Shown: positions 44,535 through 57,121, numbered from the stretch's first letter. The stretch: 64,000 nucleotides of DNA from Micromonospora sp. WMMD882 (GCF_027497255.1 NZ_CP114903.1:4030001-4094000); one strand, 5' to 3'. A program made the numbers and translations. Notes: generated from the letters alone by a model not told the origin.

Positions 44535-44750
44535 ATGGACGCAACAACCACCCCGCACCGGTACGAGCCGCAGCTCACCGAGGCCGAGATCGAGGCGGCC
44601 CCGCTACACCGTCGTGCTGGTCTCACCGGAGGCCGCCGAGGCGCTCGGCGACGACCGGGGCGCGGCGAGCCGGTGACCCTGGTCGAGCGCCGCTCCGACC
44701 TGACCTACTGGACCGCCCGCCTCCGCACCGAGCCGGAACGACCCGCCTGA
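44535..44750 (+). pseudogene. Small protein gene with two compensating frameshifts
   Basis: The frame from ATG 44535 (GGGAGG 4 bases upstream) to TGA 44750 is open, but its middle reads as an Arg-rich out-of-frame peptide. From 44602 to about 44675 the +1 frame encodes RYTVVLVSPEAAEALGDDRG, with almost every codon ending in G or C, as real genes here do. One extra C near 44599-44602 and one missing G near 44675 would restore a 71-residue protein running MDATTTPHRYEPQL, then that segment, then VTLVERRSDLTYWTARLR. It may be a true decayed gene or two sequencing errors. The family is not recognised. Confidence 0.55.
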
Positions 44751-44868
44751 CCGGGTAGCCGACGGGCGCAAGGTCGGTCCGTCGGGTTCCCTGCGGGCCG
44801 GGATGGCATGGACGGCTGCCGGACACGCCACGTGACCCCCGTCGGGCCGCAACACTGCCTCCGGTTTC
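44751..44868. other. Non-coding gap between the small gene and the MITE-like element
   Basis: Nothing recognisable as a gene or site was seen here. The region to 45043 totals 293 bases, of which 44869-44993 is the MITE-like element. Confidence 0.4.
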
Positions 44869-44993
44869 CTTTGCTCTGCACCCATATCCGCGACACCGAC
44901 ACTGACCAGGGAACTTGCCGTTCGGAGTGGTCCCCGGTGCCGGGAACGCCGGTCACCGAGGGTGGCTGGCGCGTGGATGGCGGCAGAGCAAAG
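44869..44993. mobile_element. 125-bp MITE-like element with terminal inverted repeats
   Basis: CTTTGCTCTGC at 44869-44879 is matched by GCAGAGCAAAG at 44983-44993, a perfect 11-bp inverted repeat. The similarity continues inwards for about 15 more bases with mismatches (ACCCATATCCGCG against CGCCATCCACGCG). It encodes nothing, lies between genes, and has the size and ends of a miniature inverted-repeat element. I recall similar ends in Micromonosporaceae genomes but cannot check this here. Confidence 0.5.
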
Positions 44994-45043
44994 CGTGCGC
45001 AGCCGTGTATGCCGTCCGGCCAGCACGGCCGATGCTGTCGAGG

Positions 45044-46153
45044 TCAGGCGTCGTAGTCGACGGTGAGGGTGTCGGTCGTCGGACTGGACTGGCAGGTCAG
45101 CACGTAACCGGCGGCCACCTCGTCCGGCTCCAGCGCGTAGTTGCGGGCCATCGTCACCGCGCCGGCCACGACCTTCGCCCGGCAGGTCGAGCAGACCCCA
45201 CCCTTGCACGCGTACGGCAGCTCGCCGCGGACCTTCAGCGCGGCGTCCAGCACCCGCTCGTCAGGGCGCATGGTGAAGGTGGACGCCCGACCGTCCAGCA
45301 CGATGGTCACCTCCGCCCCGGCGCCCGGCGTGTCGGCCGGGCGCAGCGGCGGCGCCGGCGGCGCGTCCACGTGGAAAAGCTCGGCGCGCACCGCCGACTC
45401 CGGCACGCCCCGCTGGGCGAGCACCGCCTGCGCGTCGACCACCATCCCGTACGGGCCGCAGAGGAACCACTCGTCGATCCGGTCACCGGGCACGACGCTG
45501 TCCAGCAGCCGGCCCAGCCGGTCGGCGTCGATCCGCCCGGAGAGCAGCGGCGACTCGCCCGGCTCCCGGGACAGCACGTGCACCAGGTGCAGCCGGGTCG
45601 GGTACCGGTCCTTCAGGTCCGCCAGCTCCTCGGCGAACATCACCGTGTTGGCCGTACGGTTGCCGTACACCAGGGTCACCGTGCTGGCCGGCTCGACGGC
45701 CAGGGCGGTCGCGGTCAGCGCGAGCACCGGGGTGACGCCCGACCCGGCCACCACCGCGCCGTAACGCCGGACCCGGTCCGGCGCGAACGCCGAGGTGAAA
45801 TGCCCCAGCGGCGGCAGCACGTCGACGGTGTCGCCGGAGCGCAGCGCCCCGCAGGCGAAGGTGGAGAACGCGCCGCCGGGGACCTCCCGCACGCCGATCC
45901 GCAGCCGCCCGTGCCGGGCCAGGTCGTCGGGCGTCGAGCAGATCGAGTACGACCGCCGCACCTCGCCGCCGTCGTCAGCCACGCGGCGTACGGTGAGATG
46001 CTGGCCGGCCTGGAACGCGAAGACGGCGCGCAGCTCCTCCGGTACGGCGAAGCTGACCGCCACGGCGTCGTCGGTGAGCCGGTCGACGGCGACGACCGGC
46101 AGCGGATGGAAGACCGGCCGGCGACGGGCCGGCCTGGTGATCGTGACGGTCAC
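45044..46153 (-). CDS. paaE: Phenylacetyl-CoA epoxidase reductase subunit PaaE
   Basis: The 369-residue protein passes electrons from NADPH to the PaaA di-iron site. The N-terminal half is ferredoxin-NADP reductase-like (RRSYSICSTP for FAD, GSGVTPVLALTATAL for NADP). The C-terminal [2Fe-2S] domain has CKGGVCSTCRAKV and a distal Cys (VLTCQSSP). The GTG at 46153 overlaps the paaD stop by 4 bases. It is the last gene of paaABCDE. Confidence 0.93.
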   Translation of the reverse strand: MTVTITRPARRRPVFHPLPVVAVDRLTDDAVAVSFAVPEELRAVFAFQAGQHLTVRRVADDGGEVRRSYSICSTPDDLARHGRLRIGVREVPGGAFSTFACGALRSGDTVDVLPPLGHFTSAFAPDRVRRYGAVVAGSGVTPVLALTATALAVEPASTVTLVYGNRTANTVMFAEELADLKDRYPTRLHLVHVLSREPGESPLLSGRIDADRLGRLLDSVVPGDRIDEWFLCGPYGMVVDAQAVLAQRGVPESAVRAELFHVDAPPAPPLRPADTPGAGAEVTIVLDGRASTFTMRPDERVLDAALKVRGELPYACKGGVCSTCRAKVVAGAVTMARNYALEPDEVAAGYVLTCQSSPTTDTLTVDYDA

Positions 46154-46647
46154 AGCGCCTTCAGGTGGTCGAAGGGTTCCCGGCAGGCCCGGCACCGCCA
46201 CAGCGCCTTGCAGGCGGTCGAGCCGAACCGGCTGATCTGCTCGGTCTCCGGTGACCCGCACCGTGGGCAGCGGACGCCGAGGGTCAGCGCGACGACGCGG
46301 CCGGGGCCGGCGGTCGGGGCCGGCGGGGCGACGCCCGCGGCGGCCAGCTTGGCCCGGCCCGCCTCGGAGATCCAGTCGGTGCTCCAGGCCGGGCGCAGGA
46401 CGGTACGGACCTCGGCGTCGGGGTGACCGGCGGCGGCGAGCGCCCGACGGATGTCGGCGCGGATCACGTCCATCGCCGGGCAGCCGGTGTAGGTGGGGGT
46501 GATGGTGACCGTGATCCGCCCGGTGGCCGGATCCTCGTCGACCGACCGCAGGATGCCCAGGTCGTCGATGGTGAGCACCCGGATCTCCGGGTCCACCACC
46601 GCCGCCACCGCCGCCACCGCCGTCGCGGTCGCCTCGGACGTCACCAT
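46150..46647 (-). CDS. paaD: Phenylacetyl-CoA epoxidase assembly protein PaaD
   Basis: The 165-residue protein has an MIP18/DUF59 domain (VDPEIRVLTIDDLGILRSV and TPTYTGCPAMDVIRADI) and a C-terminal zinc-type cluster (CPRCGS and CRAC). PaaD is thought to help mature the iron centres of the complex. The ATG at 46647 overlaps the end of paaC by 7 bases. Confidence 0.92.
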   Translation of the reverse strand: MVTSEATATAVAAVAAVVDPEIRVLTIDDLGILRSVDEDPATGRITVTITPTYTGCPAMDVIRADIRRALAAAGHPDAEVRTVLRPAWSTDWISEAGRAKLAAAGVAPPAPTAGPGRVVALTLGVRCPRCGSPETEQISRFGSTACKALWRCRACREPFDHLKAL

Positions 46648-47393
46648 GTCGCCCCCGGGTGGGCGCGGTGCAGCACCTGCATCTCGGCCAGCAGGTACGA
46701 CAGGTGTTCGGTGTGCACGCCGTCGCGGCCCCCGGACGGCCCCCAGCCGTCGGCCGGGCGGGTCAGCGTGGCGTCGGCGAGCACCTCCTCGACCGTCTCC
46801 AGCCACTGCCCCCGGTAGCTGACCGGGGCGGCGACCAGCCCGGCCGCCGCCAGCCGGGCGGTCGTCTCGTCGGCGGCGAACAGCTCGTGCGTGTACGGCC
46901 AGATCTCGTCCACCGCCGCCTGCATCCGCCGGTGCGATTCCTCGGTGCCGTCGCCGAGCCGGCGCACCCAGAGCGCGGCGTGGTCGAGATGGTAGGCGAC
47001 CTCCTTGCGGGTCTTCTCCGCGATCGCGGCCAGCCGCTCGTCGGTGGACGTCACCAGCGACCCGTAGGTCGACCGCTGGTAGGCGGCGAGGAAGAGCAGC
47101 TTCGCCATGGTCACCGCGAAGTCGCCGTTGGGCAGCTCCACCAGGAGGCAGTTGCGGAACTCCCGGTCGTCGCGCAGGTAGGCCAGGGCGTCCTCGTCCC
47201 GCCCGGCCCCCTCCAGCTCGCCCGCGTACGTCAGCAGCAGGCGGGCCGCGCCGAGCTGGTCGAGGGCGATGTTGGCCAGCGCGACGTCCTCCTCCATCTC
47301 CGGAGCGCGGGTCGCCCACCCGGCCAGCCGCTGCGCGGCGATCAGGGCGTCGTCGCCGAGCCGCAGCGCGTACCGGAAGAGGTCGTCGTTCAC
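46641..47393 (-). CDS. paaC: Phenylacetyl-CoA epoxidase structural subunit PaaC
   Basis: The 250-residue helical protein is the non-catalytic partner of PaaA, with family segments GDDALIAAQRLAGW, ANIALDQLGAARLLL and EVAYHLDHAALWVRRLGDGT. The start is GTG at 47393, overlapping the paaB stop by 4 bases. Confidence 0.93.
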   Translation of the reverse strand: MNDDLFRYALRLGDDALIAAQRLAGWATRAPEMEEDVALANIALDQLGAARLLLTYAGELEGAGRDEDALAYLRDDREFRNCLLVELPNGDFAVTMAKLLFLAAYQRSTYGSLVTSTDERLAAIAEKTRKEVAYHLDHAALWVRRLGDGTEESHRRMQAAVDEIWPYTHELFAADETTARLAAAGLVAAPVSYRGQWLETVEEVLADATLTRPADGWGPSGGRDGVHTEHLSYLLAEMQVLHRAHPGATW

Positions 47394-47680
47394 AGGTGGG
47401 CCACCCCGTCCGGCACCTCGTAGAAGGTGGGGTGGCGGTAGACCTTGTCGGCCGCCGGGTCGAAGAAGGCGTCCTTCTCGTCCGGGCTGGACGCGGTGAT
47501 CGCGGCGGCCGGCACCACCCAGATCGACACGCCCTCCTGCCGCCGGGTGTAGAGGTCCCGCGCGTTGCGCAGGGCCAGCTCGGCGTCGGGGGCGTGCAGG
47601 CTGCCGACGTGGGTGTGCGACAGCCCGCGCCGGGCCCGCACGAAGACCTCCCACAGCGGCGACAGCTCCTCGCGGCTCAT
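47390..47680 (-). CDS. paaB: Phenylacetyl-CoA epoxidase subunit PaaB
   Basis: The 96-residue protein has the PaaB core [20 protein letters not shown] and [18 protein letters not shown]. It bridges PaaA-PaaC units. The ATG at 47680 overlaps the paaA stop by 4 bases. Confidence 0.94.
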   Translation of the reverse strand: MSREELSPLWEVFVRARRGLSHTHVGSLHAPDAELALRNARDLYTRRQEGVSIWVVPAAAITASSPDEKDAFFDPAADKVYRHPTFYEVPDGVAHL

Positions 47681-48747
47681 GCGACCAACTCCCGCTGGCG
47701 GGCCGCCTGCTTGGCGGCGTAGGCGGTGGCGGCCTCACGGACCCAGGCGCCCTCGGCGTGGGCGGCGCGGCGGTGGGTGATCCGCTCCCGGTTGCACGGG
47801 CCGTCGCCCTTGATCACCCGCAGCAGCTCCGCGTAGTCGGGCTGGGTGTAGTCGTACGCCTGCCGCTCGTCGTTCCACCGCAGGTCGGGGTCGGGCAGGG
47901 TGAGGCCGAGGGCCTCGGCCTGGCCGACGCACATGTCGACGAAGCGCTGCCGCAGCTCGTCGTTGGAGAACCGTTTGATCTTCCAGGCCATCGACTGCGC
48001 GGAGTGGGTGGAGTCACCGTCCGGCGGGCCGAACATCGCCAGCGACGGGTACCACCAGCGGTCCACCGCGTCCTGGGCCATCGCCCGCTGCGCCCCGGTG
48101 CCGTGCGCCAGGGTGTGCAGGATCTCGTAGCCCTGCCGCTGGTGGAACGACTCCTCCTTGCAGACCCGGATCATCGCCCGCGCGTACGGCCCGTACGAGC
48201 AGCGGCACAGCGGGACCTGGTTGACGATCGCCGCGCCGTCCACCAGCCAGCCGATCGCGCCGACGTCGGCCCAGGTCAGGGTGGGGTAGTTGAAGATCGA
48301 GCTGTACTTCTGCCGACCGTCGAGCAGGAGCTGGACCAGCTCGTCCCGGCTGATGCCGAGGGTCTCCGCGGCGGAGTAGAGGTAGAGCCCGTGCCCGGCC
48401 TCGTCCTGCACCTTGGCGAGCAGGATCGCCTTGCGTTTGAGCGAGGGGGCGCGGCTGATCCAGTTCCCCTCCGGCTGCATGCCGATGATCTCGGAGTGGG
48501 CGTGCTGGGCGATCTGCCGGATCAGCGTCCTGCGGTACGCCTCCGGCATCCAGTCGCGGGGCTCGATCTTCTGGTCGGCGCCGATCACCTCGGCGAAGTA
48601 CGCCGCCGGGTCGGCCCCGCCCACCGGCCCGGCGTCGGGTCGGCCACGGGCGGCGGCCTCCCGCAGGGCCGCCTCCGCCGCCTCGACCTGATCGAGCAGG
48701 CCGCCGCCGGGCGTCTCGTCCGGGTTCGGAAAGTCGTTGCCGTACAC
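47677..48747 (-). CDS. paaA: Phenylacetyl-CoA epoxidase catalytic subunit PaaA
   Basis: The 356-residue di-iron oxygenase subunit forms the 1,2-epoxide of phenylacetyl-CoA, the key step in aerobic phenylacetate breakdown. Iron-ligand regions are visible in [18 protein letters not shown] and [13 protein letters not shown]. The start is GTG at 48747; GAAAGG lies just upstream. It is the first gene of an operon whose five members all overlap. The other paa genes (ligase, isomerase, hydratase, paaR) are not in the window. Confidence 0.94.
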   Translation of the reverse strand: MYGNDFPNPDETPGGGLLDQVEAAEAALREAAARGRPDAGPVGGADPAAYFAEVIGADQKIEPRDWMPEAYRRTLIRQIAQHAHSEIIGMQPEGNWISRAPSLKRKAILLAKVQDEAGHGLYLYSAAETLGISRDELVQLLLDGRQKYSSIFNYPTLTWADVGAIGWLVDGAAIVNQVPLCRCSYGPYARAMIRVCKEESFHQRQGYEILHTLAHGTGAQRAMAQDAVDRWWYPSLAMFGPPDGDSTHSAQSMAWKIKRFSNDELRQRFVDMCVGQAEALGLTLPDPDLRWNDERQAYDYTQPDYAELLRVIKGDGPCNRERITHRRAAHAEGAWVREAATAYAAKQAARQRELVA

Positions 48748-48754
48748 CTTTCAA

Positions 48755-48797
48755 GTGTTACAGCTCCAACCGGATCGCGCCAGAGGGGTGTAACAGC
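48755..48797. promoter_or_regulatory. Repeated GTGTTACAGC / GTGTAACAGC, operator candidate for the paa operon
   Basis: GTGTTACAGC at 48755-48764 and GTGTAACAGC at 48788-48797 are direct repeats with one mismatch, 33 bases apart (three helical turns), just upstream of paaA. TGTTAC and GTAACA also form an inverted pair. Confidence 0.35.
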
Positions 48798-49115
48798 ACA
48801 ACGCCGGCACGATGAGTGACCGGACGGATCCCCTCCGAGGCGGACGCGAGTCGCCCACCCGTTGACAGTGAGGCAAAACACACCACTGAATCAGGACATA
48901 TACCCACAAGCTCGGCTGCATTCCGGTTTACTGCGCCGTCCCCGGCGTCGCGAAGGTGGCTCCGCGCGCGTCCGGACGTAGACTTTGCCGGTCACACCGA
49001 TCGGCTCACGACGATCGCCACCGCAACGGCCGTCTCCCCGGTCCGGCGATCCGCCGACGGACACGTCAGAACAGTCTGGTCCCCCGGCCCCTGATCTCTG
49101 GGAGTTCCCCCACTC
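48798..49115. other. Divergent intergenic region between paaA and the beta-lactamase-fold genes
   Basis: The region holds an AT-richer block (48862-48930) that begins with TTGACA at 48862-48867, a good -35 match, but no convincing -10 at the right distance. It probably carries the promoter for the gene at 49116. No gene was seen. Confidence 0.35.
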
Positions 49116-50045
49116 ATGCGTCCCCGCGTGATCCTGGCGCTCGCCATCGTGGCGATCCTGCTCGGCGGTGGCATGCTGGTCCCCGCCGCGTACGCGCGCC
49201 TAGCCGACGACGGCGACGGCGGCACGGAGAGCGTCGCGACGCCCCCGCCGGCCACGCCCGCGCCACCCACCCTGGCGAACGCGACCGTCTCCGTCCCGTT
49301 CGACGGCAAGTACCTCTCCTGGGCCCTGATGGACCGGTCCAACGGCGAGATCTCCGGGTCGAAGAACCTCACCACCACCAACTCCACCGAGTCGATGATC
49401 AAGGCCTGGATCGCCGCCGACCACCTGCGCCAACTCGGGGACGAGCCACTCACCGCCGCCCGTAAGCGGCAGATCAGCACCGCCATCCGGGACAGCAACG
49501 ACGACGCCGCGCAGTCGCTCTACCGGGCCGGGGGCAGCCGCGCCGTGGTGGAACGGCTGATCAGGCTGTGCAAGCTGACCGACACGAAACTCGACCCGAG
49601 GGCCCGGTGGGCGTACACCCAGATGTCGCCGCGGGACGCCGTCCGGATGGGTGACTGCATCGCCGACGGCACCGCCGCCGGCCCGAAGTGGACGTCCTAC
49701 CTGCTGGACGAGATGAGCAAGGTCCGGGGCACCACGGCCGCCGCGGACCAGCAGCTCAAGCAGGGCGGCGGTCGGTGGGGGATCATCGACGGCCTGCCCG
49801 AGCAGATCACCGCCCAGGGGCCGGTCAGCATCAAGAACGGCTGGACGCTGCTCTGGGCGGACCTACAGTGGCACTTGAACTGCCTTGCCGTGACCGACAA
49901 GTGGAGCCTCGCGGTGATGATGCGGTACCCCAGGGAACACGGCCTCGACTACGGGGCCAAGGTCTGCCAGAGCGTGACCACCCAGCTCGTCACCCCGCAA
50001 CCGGGTGGCGCCCTGAAGATCCCGCAGCCGCTGGTGAAGCCCTGA
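49116..50045 (+). CDS. Secreted beta-lactamase-fold serine hydrolase, first of a tandem pair
   Basis: The 309-residue protein has an N-terminal signal/anchor helix and a Thr/Pro linker, then a class A beta-lactamase/penicillin-binding fold: SxxK at Ser93-Lys96 (TESMIKAW), SND at 127-129 in place of SDN, and KNG at 240-242 in the KTG position. It could bind or hydrolyse beta-lactams or act on peptidoglycan; the changed second motif makes plain beta-lactamase activity uncertain. GGGAG lies upstream of the ATG. The stop overlaps the next ATG by one base. Confidence 0.8.
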   Translation: MRPRVILALAIVAILLGGGMLVPAAYARLADDGDGGTESVATPPPATPAPPTLANATVSVPFDGKYLSWALMDRSNGEISGSKNLTTTNSTESMIKAWIAADHLRQLGDEPLTAARKRQISTAIRDSNDDAAQSLYRAGGSRAVVERLIRLCKLTDTKLDPRARWAYTQMSPRDAVRMGDCIADGTAAGPKWTSYLLDEMSKVRGTTAAADQQLKQGGGRWGIIDGLPEQITAQGPVSIKNGWTLLWADLQWHLNCLAVTDKWSLAVMMRYPREHGLDYGAKVCQSVTTQLVTPQPGGALKIPQPLVKP

Positions 50046-50998
50046 TGGCGGGCAACCGGCGGGCCGGGCGACCGGGCGGCGACCCGTCACCGCTGCGGCT
50101 GATCGGCGTCGGCGTGGTGCTGGTCGGGCTGGTGCTCGGTGCGCTCCGGCTGCTGCCCGGCTCGCCGTTCGAGTCGCCGGCCGTCGCGCTCTGGGGGACC
50201 AACGCCGACCCGGTCGCCCGGACGGGCGACTCACCCGACCGCAGCGCCCGGACGGCGCCGAGCCCCACCCCGTCGCCCTCGCCGACGCTGGAGCCGCTGC
50301 CGCTGCGCCCCACCGAGGTCGACCTGGACGCCGAGGGCTGGTGGAGCTGGAGCCTGCTGGACACCCGTACCGGGCAGCTCTCCGGCTCGGACAACATGGC
50401 CGAGACCAACACCACCGCCTCGCTGATCAAGGCGTGGATCGTGGCGGACTACCTGCGCCGCGCCGACGCCGCCGGCAAGACGGTGAGCGAGGCCAAGCTC
50501 GCCGACGCCACGAAGATCATCCGGGACAGCGACAACACCCGGGCGGAGCAGTTCTACCGCTCCATCGGCGGCAAAGCCTCGATCCAGCGGCTGGTCTCGA
50601 CGTGCAAGCTCACCGACAGCGGCCCGGCCGCCGACGGGGGCTGGAGCCGGACCAACCTCTCCGCGCGGGACACCGCCCGGATGGGCGCCTGCATCGCCGA
50701 CGGCCGGGCCGCCGGCCCGGAGTGGACCGACTGGCTGATCAAGGAGATGAAGCTGGTCCGGGGCGCCGGCGACTTCGGCATCCGCAAGGCGTTCCCGGCC
50801 GCCGAGCAGAAGCAGATCGCGATCAAGAACGGCTGGGTCGACCGGACCCGCGAGCAGGAGATCCACGTCAACTGCCTGGCCATCGGGGACGGCTGGACGA
50901 TGGGCGTGATGGTCCGCTACCCGATCGCCCTCGGCTACGACTACGGCATGGACAACTGCCAGAAGGTCGCCGAGCAGCTCCACGCGGCAGCCACCTGA
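50045..50998 (+). CDS. Secreted beta-lactamase-fold serine hydrolase, second of a tandem pair
   Basis: The 317-residue paralogue has an uncleaved-looking N-terminal helix (about 17-37), a Ser/Pro linker and the same fold, with SxxK at Ser126-Lys129 (TTASLIKAW), SDN at 162-164 and KNG at 261-263. All three motifs are in canonical form, unlike its neighbour's SND. It starts one base before the end of the first gene (TGATG), so translation is coupled. It ends at a 38-bp palindrome shared with mqnA. Confidence 0.82.
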   Translation: MAGNRRAGRPGGDPSPLRLIGVGVVLVGLVLGALRLLPGSPFESPAVALWGTNADPVARTGDSPDRSARTAPSPTPSPSPTLEPLPLRPTEVDLDAEGWWSWSLLDTRTGQLSGSDNMAETNTTASLIKAWIVADYLRRADAAGKTVSEAKLADATKIIRDSDNTRAEQFYRSIGGKASIQRLVSTCKLTDSGPAADGGWSRTNLSARDTARMGACIADGRAAGPEWTDWLIKEMKLVRGAGDFGIRKAFPAAEQKQIAIKNGWVDRTREQEIHVNCLAIGDGWTMGVMVRYPIALGYDYGMDNCQKVAEQLHAAAT

Positions 50999-51015
50999 CC
51001 CGGCCGGGAGCAGCC

Positions 51016-54446
<3,431 letters not shown>

Positions 54447-54448
54447 TC

Positions 54449-55410
54449 ATGATCGTCGCCGCTGCCGAGCAGGTCAGCCGCCGGTACGGGGACGTGCTCG
54501 CCCTGGACCGGGTCGATCTCGCCGTCCGGCCCGGTGAGCTGGTCGGCCTGCTCGGGCCGAACGGCGCGGGCAAGAGCACCCTGCTCAACCTGCTGGTCGG
54601 CCTGCGCCGGCCGACGTCCGGGCGGGTGGAGCTGTTCGGCGGCGACCCCCGGTCGGCCGCCAACCGACGCGCCGTCGGGGTCACCCCGCAGGAGACCGGC
54701 CTGCCCGGCACGTTGCGGGTCGGCGAGGTGGTCGACTTCGTCGCGCCCACTACCCGGACCCGCTGCCCCGGGCCGAGCTGCTCGACCGGTTCGGCCTGTC
54801 CGACCTGGTCCGGCGGCAGACCGGCGGTCTCTCCGGTGGGCAGCGGCGGCGGCTCGCGGTGGCGTTGGCCTTCGTCGGCCGACCCCGGCTGGTGCTGCTG
54901 GACGAGCCCACCACCGGCCTCGACGTGGAGGCCCGGCGCACCCTCTGGGACGGCATCCGCCACTTCCACGACGAGGGCGGCACCGTGCTGCTGACCAGCC
55001 ACTACCTGGAGGAGATCGAGGCGCTGGCGCGTCGGGTGGTGGTGATCGGGCAGGGCCGGGTGCTCGCCGACGACACCGTCGGGGCGGTCCGGGACGTGGT
55101 GGGCATCCGCCGGGTCAGCTTCGCCGCCGACGAGCTGCCCGAGCTGCCCGGCGTGGTGGGCGCCGAACGCGCCGAGGGTCGCGTGCGCCTGCTCACCGCC
55201 GACGCCGACCAGCTCGTCCGGGACCTGGTCGGCGCCGGCGTCCCCTTCCGGGAGCTGGAGGTCCGCCCCACCTCACTGGAGGAGGCGTTCCTCACCATCA
55301 CCGCCACCCACGGCGGAGCCGCCAGCGCCACCCACGGCGGAGCCGCCAGCGCCACCGACGGTGGTGGGACCGCCCACGCCGGCGCCGACGGCCGACCGGC
55401 CGCTGTCTGA
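54449..55410 (+). pseudogene. ABC transporter ATPase with a -1 frameshift
   Basis: The first part, from ATG 54449 (GGAGGT upstream), encodes Walker A ([19 protein letters not shown]) and the Q-loop region. The frame is lost after VGEVVDFVA near 54743-54748. From there the +1 frame carries on with [37 protein letters not shown], Walker [14 protein letters not shown] and the C-terminus to 55410. Adding one base near 54746 restores a protein of about 320 residues. It may be a real disabling mutation or one sequencing error. The C-terminal tail carries a 24-bp (8-residue, THGGAASA) repeat at 55303-55368. A permease gene follows 11 bases later. Confidence 0.8.
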
Positions 55411-55421
55411 GGAGGTCGACC

Positions 55422-56159
55422 GTGCGACTGGCCCTGGTACACGCCCGATACCAGCTTTTGGAGATCATCCGCATTCCGGTGGCGGTGGTCGGCAACGCGT
55501 TCTTCCCGGCCGCCGCGATGCTCTTCTTCGTGGTGCCGTTCGCCGGGGACGATCCGACGGCAGCGACCTACGCCACCGCGTCGATGGTGACCTTCGCGGT
55601 GATGAGCGCCAACATCTTCCAGTACGGCATCGGCGTCGCCGAGGACCGGGCGCAGCCCTGGGAGCCGTACACCCGGACCCTGCCGGCAGGGCCGCTGCCG
55701 CGCTTCGCCGGACGCGTGCTGGCCGGGCTGCTGATGACGCTGCTGTCCCTGGTCCCGGTGGTGGTGATCGCGGCGGTGGCCACCGAGGCGCGGATCAGCC
55801 TGCCCGGCTTCGGCGCGGCCATCGCGACGATCCTCCTGGTCGCCGTGCCGTTCGCGCTGCTCGGCCTCGCGATCGGGTACGCGCTGCCGAGCAAGGCGGC
55901 GATCGTGGTCGCACAGGTGATCTTCTTCCCGTTGGCGTTCGGCGGTGGGCTGCTCTCCGCGCCCGGGTCGGCGCCGGGCTTCGTCGAGGCGGTCGCGCCG
56001 TACCTGCCGACCCGGGGCGCGGTCGAGCTGATGTGGGCGGCCGTCGGCGACTTCCGACCCGCCCCGCTCTCGCTGGTCATGCTGGCGGTCTGGGTGGTGG
56101 TGCTGGGGACGCTCGCCGCGTGGGCGTACCGCCGGGACGAGGGCCGCCGCTTCCACTGA
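55422..56159 (+). CDS. ABC transporter permease (ABC-2 type)
   Basis: The 245-residue protein has six hydrophobic segments in the ABC-2 pattern, with PWEPYTRTLPAGPLPRFAGR in the first cytosolic loop, typical of exporter permeases in drug/lipid efflux systems. The GTG at 55422 has GGAGGT 5 bases upstream. It should work with the ATPase encoded just upstream, which is frameshifted, so the exporter may not be functional. Substrate unknown. Confidence 0.85.
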   Translation: MRLALVHARYQLLEIIRIPVAVVGNAFFPAAAMLFFVVPFAGDDPTAATYATASMVTFAVMSANIFQYGIGVAEDRAQPWEPYTRTLPAGPLPRFAGRVLAGLLMTLLSLVPVVVIAAVATEARISLPGFGAAIATILLVAVPFALLGLAIGYALPSKAAIVVAQVIFFPLAFGGGLLSAPGSAPGFVEAVAPYLPTRGAVELMWAAVGDFRPAPLSLVMLAVWVVVLGTLAAWAYRRDEGRRFH

Positions 56160-56299
56160 CCCCTCCGGCCCTTCCGTGCTGACCGGCCCTGCCCGGCTCG
56201 ATCTGCCTTCTGTGGTGATCTGCGGACACGACCCGAGCTGCGGTGTCAGGATGCCGGCAGGGCGTGCCACCGGGCGTGCCCCGGCCGAGAGGGGGACAC

Positions 56300-57121
56300 G
56301 TGGGTACCGTCCCGCCCGGCACACCGTGCTGGACCGACCTGGCCACCCCGGACCTCGCGGACGCGCGACGCTTCTACCCGGAGCTGTTCGGCTGGACGAC
56401 GCACGAGATGCCGCAGCCCGAGGCGGGCGGCTACACGGTCTTCCGGAAGGACGGGCACGCGGTCGCCGCGGCCGGGCCGCCGGCCGCCCCGGACCAGGTG
56501 CCGATCTGGTCGACGTACGTGGCCACGGACGACGCGGACCTGGTCGCGGGCCGGGTCACCGCCGCCGGCGGGCAGGTCTTCGTGCCCCCGTTCGAGATCT
56601 TCGACCAGGGGCGGATGGCGGTCTTCTCCGACCCGGCCGGCGCCGCCCTCTCCGTCTGGCAGCCGATGACGATGCCCGGCGCGGAGTTGCTCGGCGTTCC
56701 CGGCGCGATGGCGTGGAACGAGCTGGTCACCCCCGACCCGGAGGGCGCGAAGGTCTTCTACGAGCTGGTCTTCGGCTGGCAACCGGAGGACCAGCCCGTC
56801 GACGACGTCCCGTACACCGGTTGGCGGCTCGGTGACCGGGTCGTCGCCGGGATGATGCCGCCGCTCGGTGACGGATTCCCGGCCGACCTGCCGGCCTACT
56901 GGTCGGTCTACTTCGCGGTGGAGGACGCCGACGACACCGTCGACCGGGCCGTCCGGCTGGGCGGCGACGTGCTGGTCCCGCCGCGCGACAGCGCCTCCGG
57001 CCGCTGGGCCGCCCTCCGCGACCCCCAGGGCGCCCTCTTCTCCGTCCTCACCCCCACCCCTGCCTCACCCCCACCCAGCTCCGCGATCCAGGGCAGATCG
57101 TCGTTCAGGGAGATCAACTAA
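56300..57121 (+). CDS. VOC (glyoxalase/bleomycin-resistance fold) protein with two domains
   Basis: The 273-residue protein repeats the VOC fold: first half CWTDLATPDLADARRFYPELFGW to VFSDPAGAALSVWQP, second half WNELVTPDPEGAKVFYELVFGW to LRDPQGALFSVL. Such two-domain proteins are common in actinobacteria and their substrate is usually unknown. The GTG at 56300 follows a GGGGGA sequence. The last codons and stop lie inside a hairpin and overlap the convergent btuD gene by 4 bases. Confidence 0.82.
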   Translation: MGTVPPGTPCWTDLATPDLADARRFYPELFGWTTHEMPQPEAGGYTVFRKDGHAVAAAGPPAAPDQVPIWSTYVATDDADLVAGRVTAAGGQVFVPPFEIFDQGRMAVFSDPAGAALSVWQPMTMPGAELLGVPGAMAWNELVTPDPEGAKVFYELVFGWQPEDQPVDDVPYTGWRLGDRVVAGMMPPLGDGFPADLPAYWSVYFAVEDADDTVDRAVRLGGDVLVPPRDSASGRWAALRDPQGALFSVLTPTPASPPPSSAIQGRSSFREIN

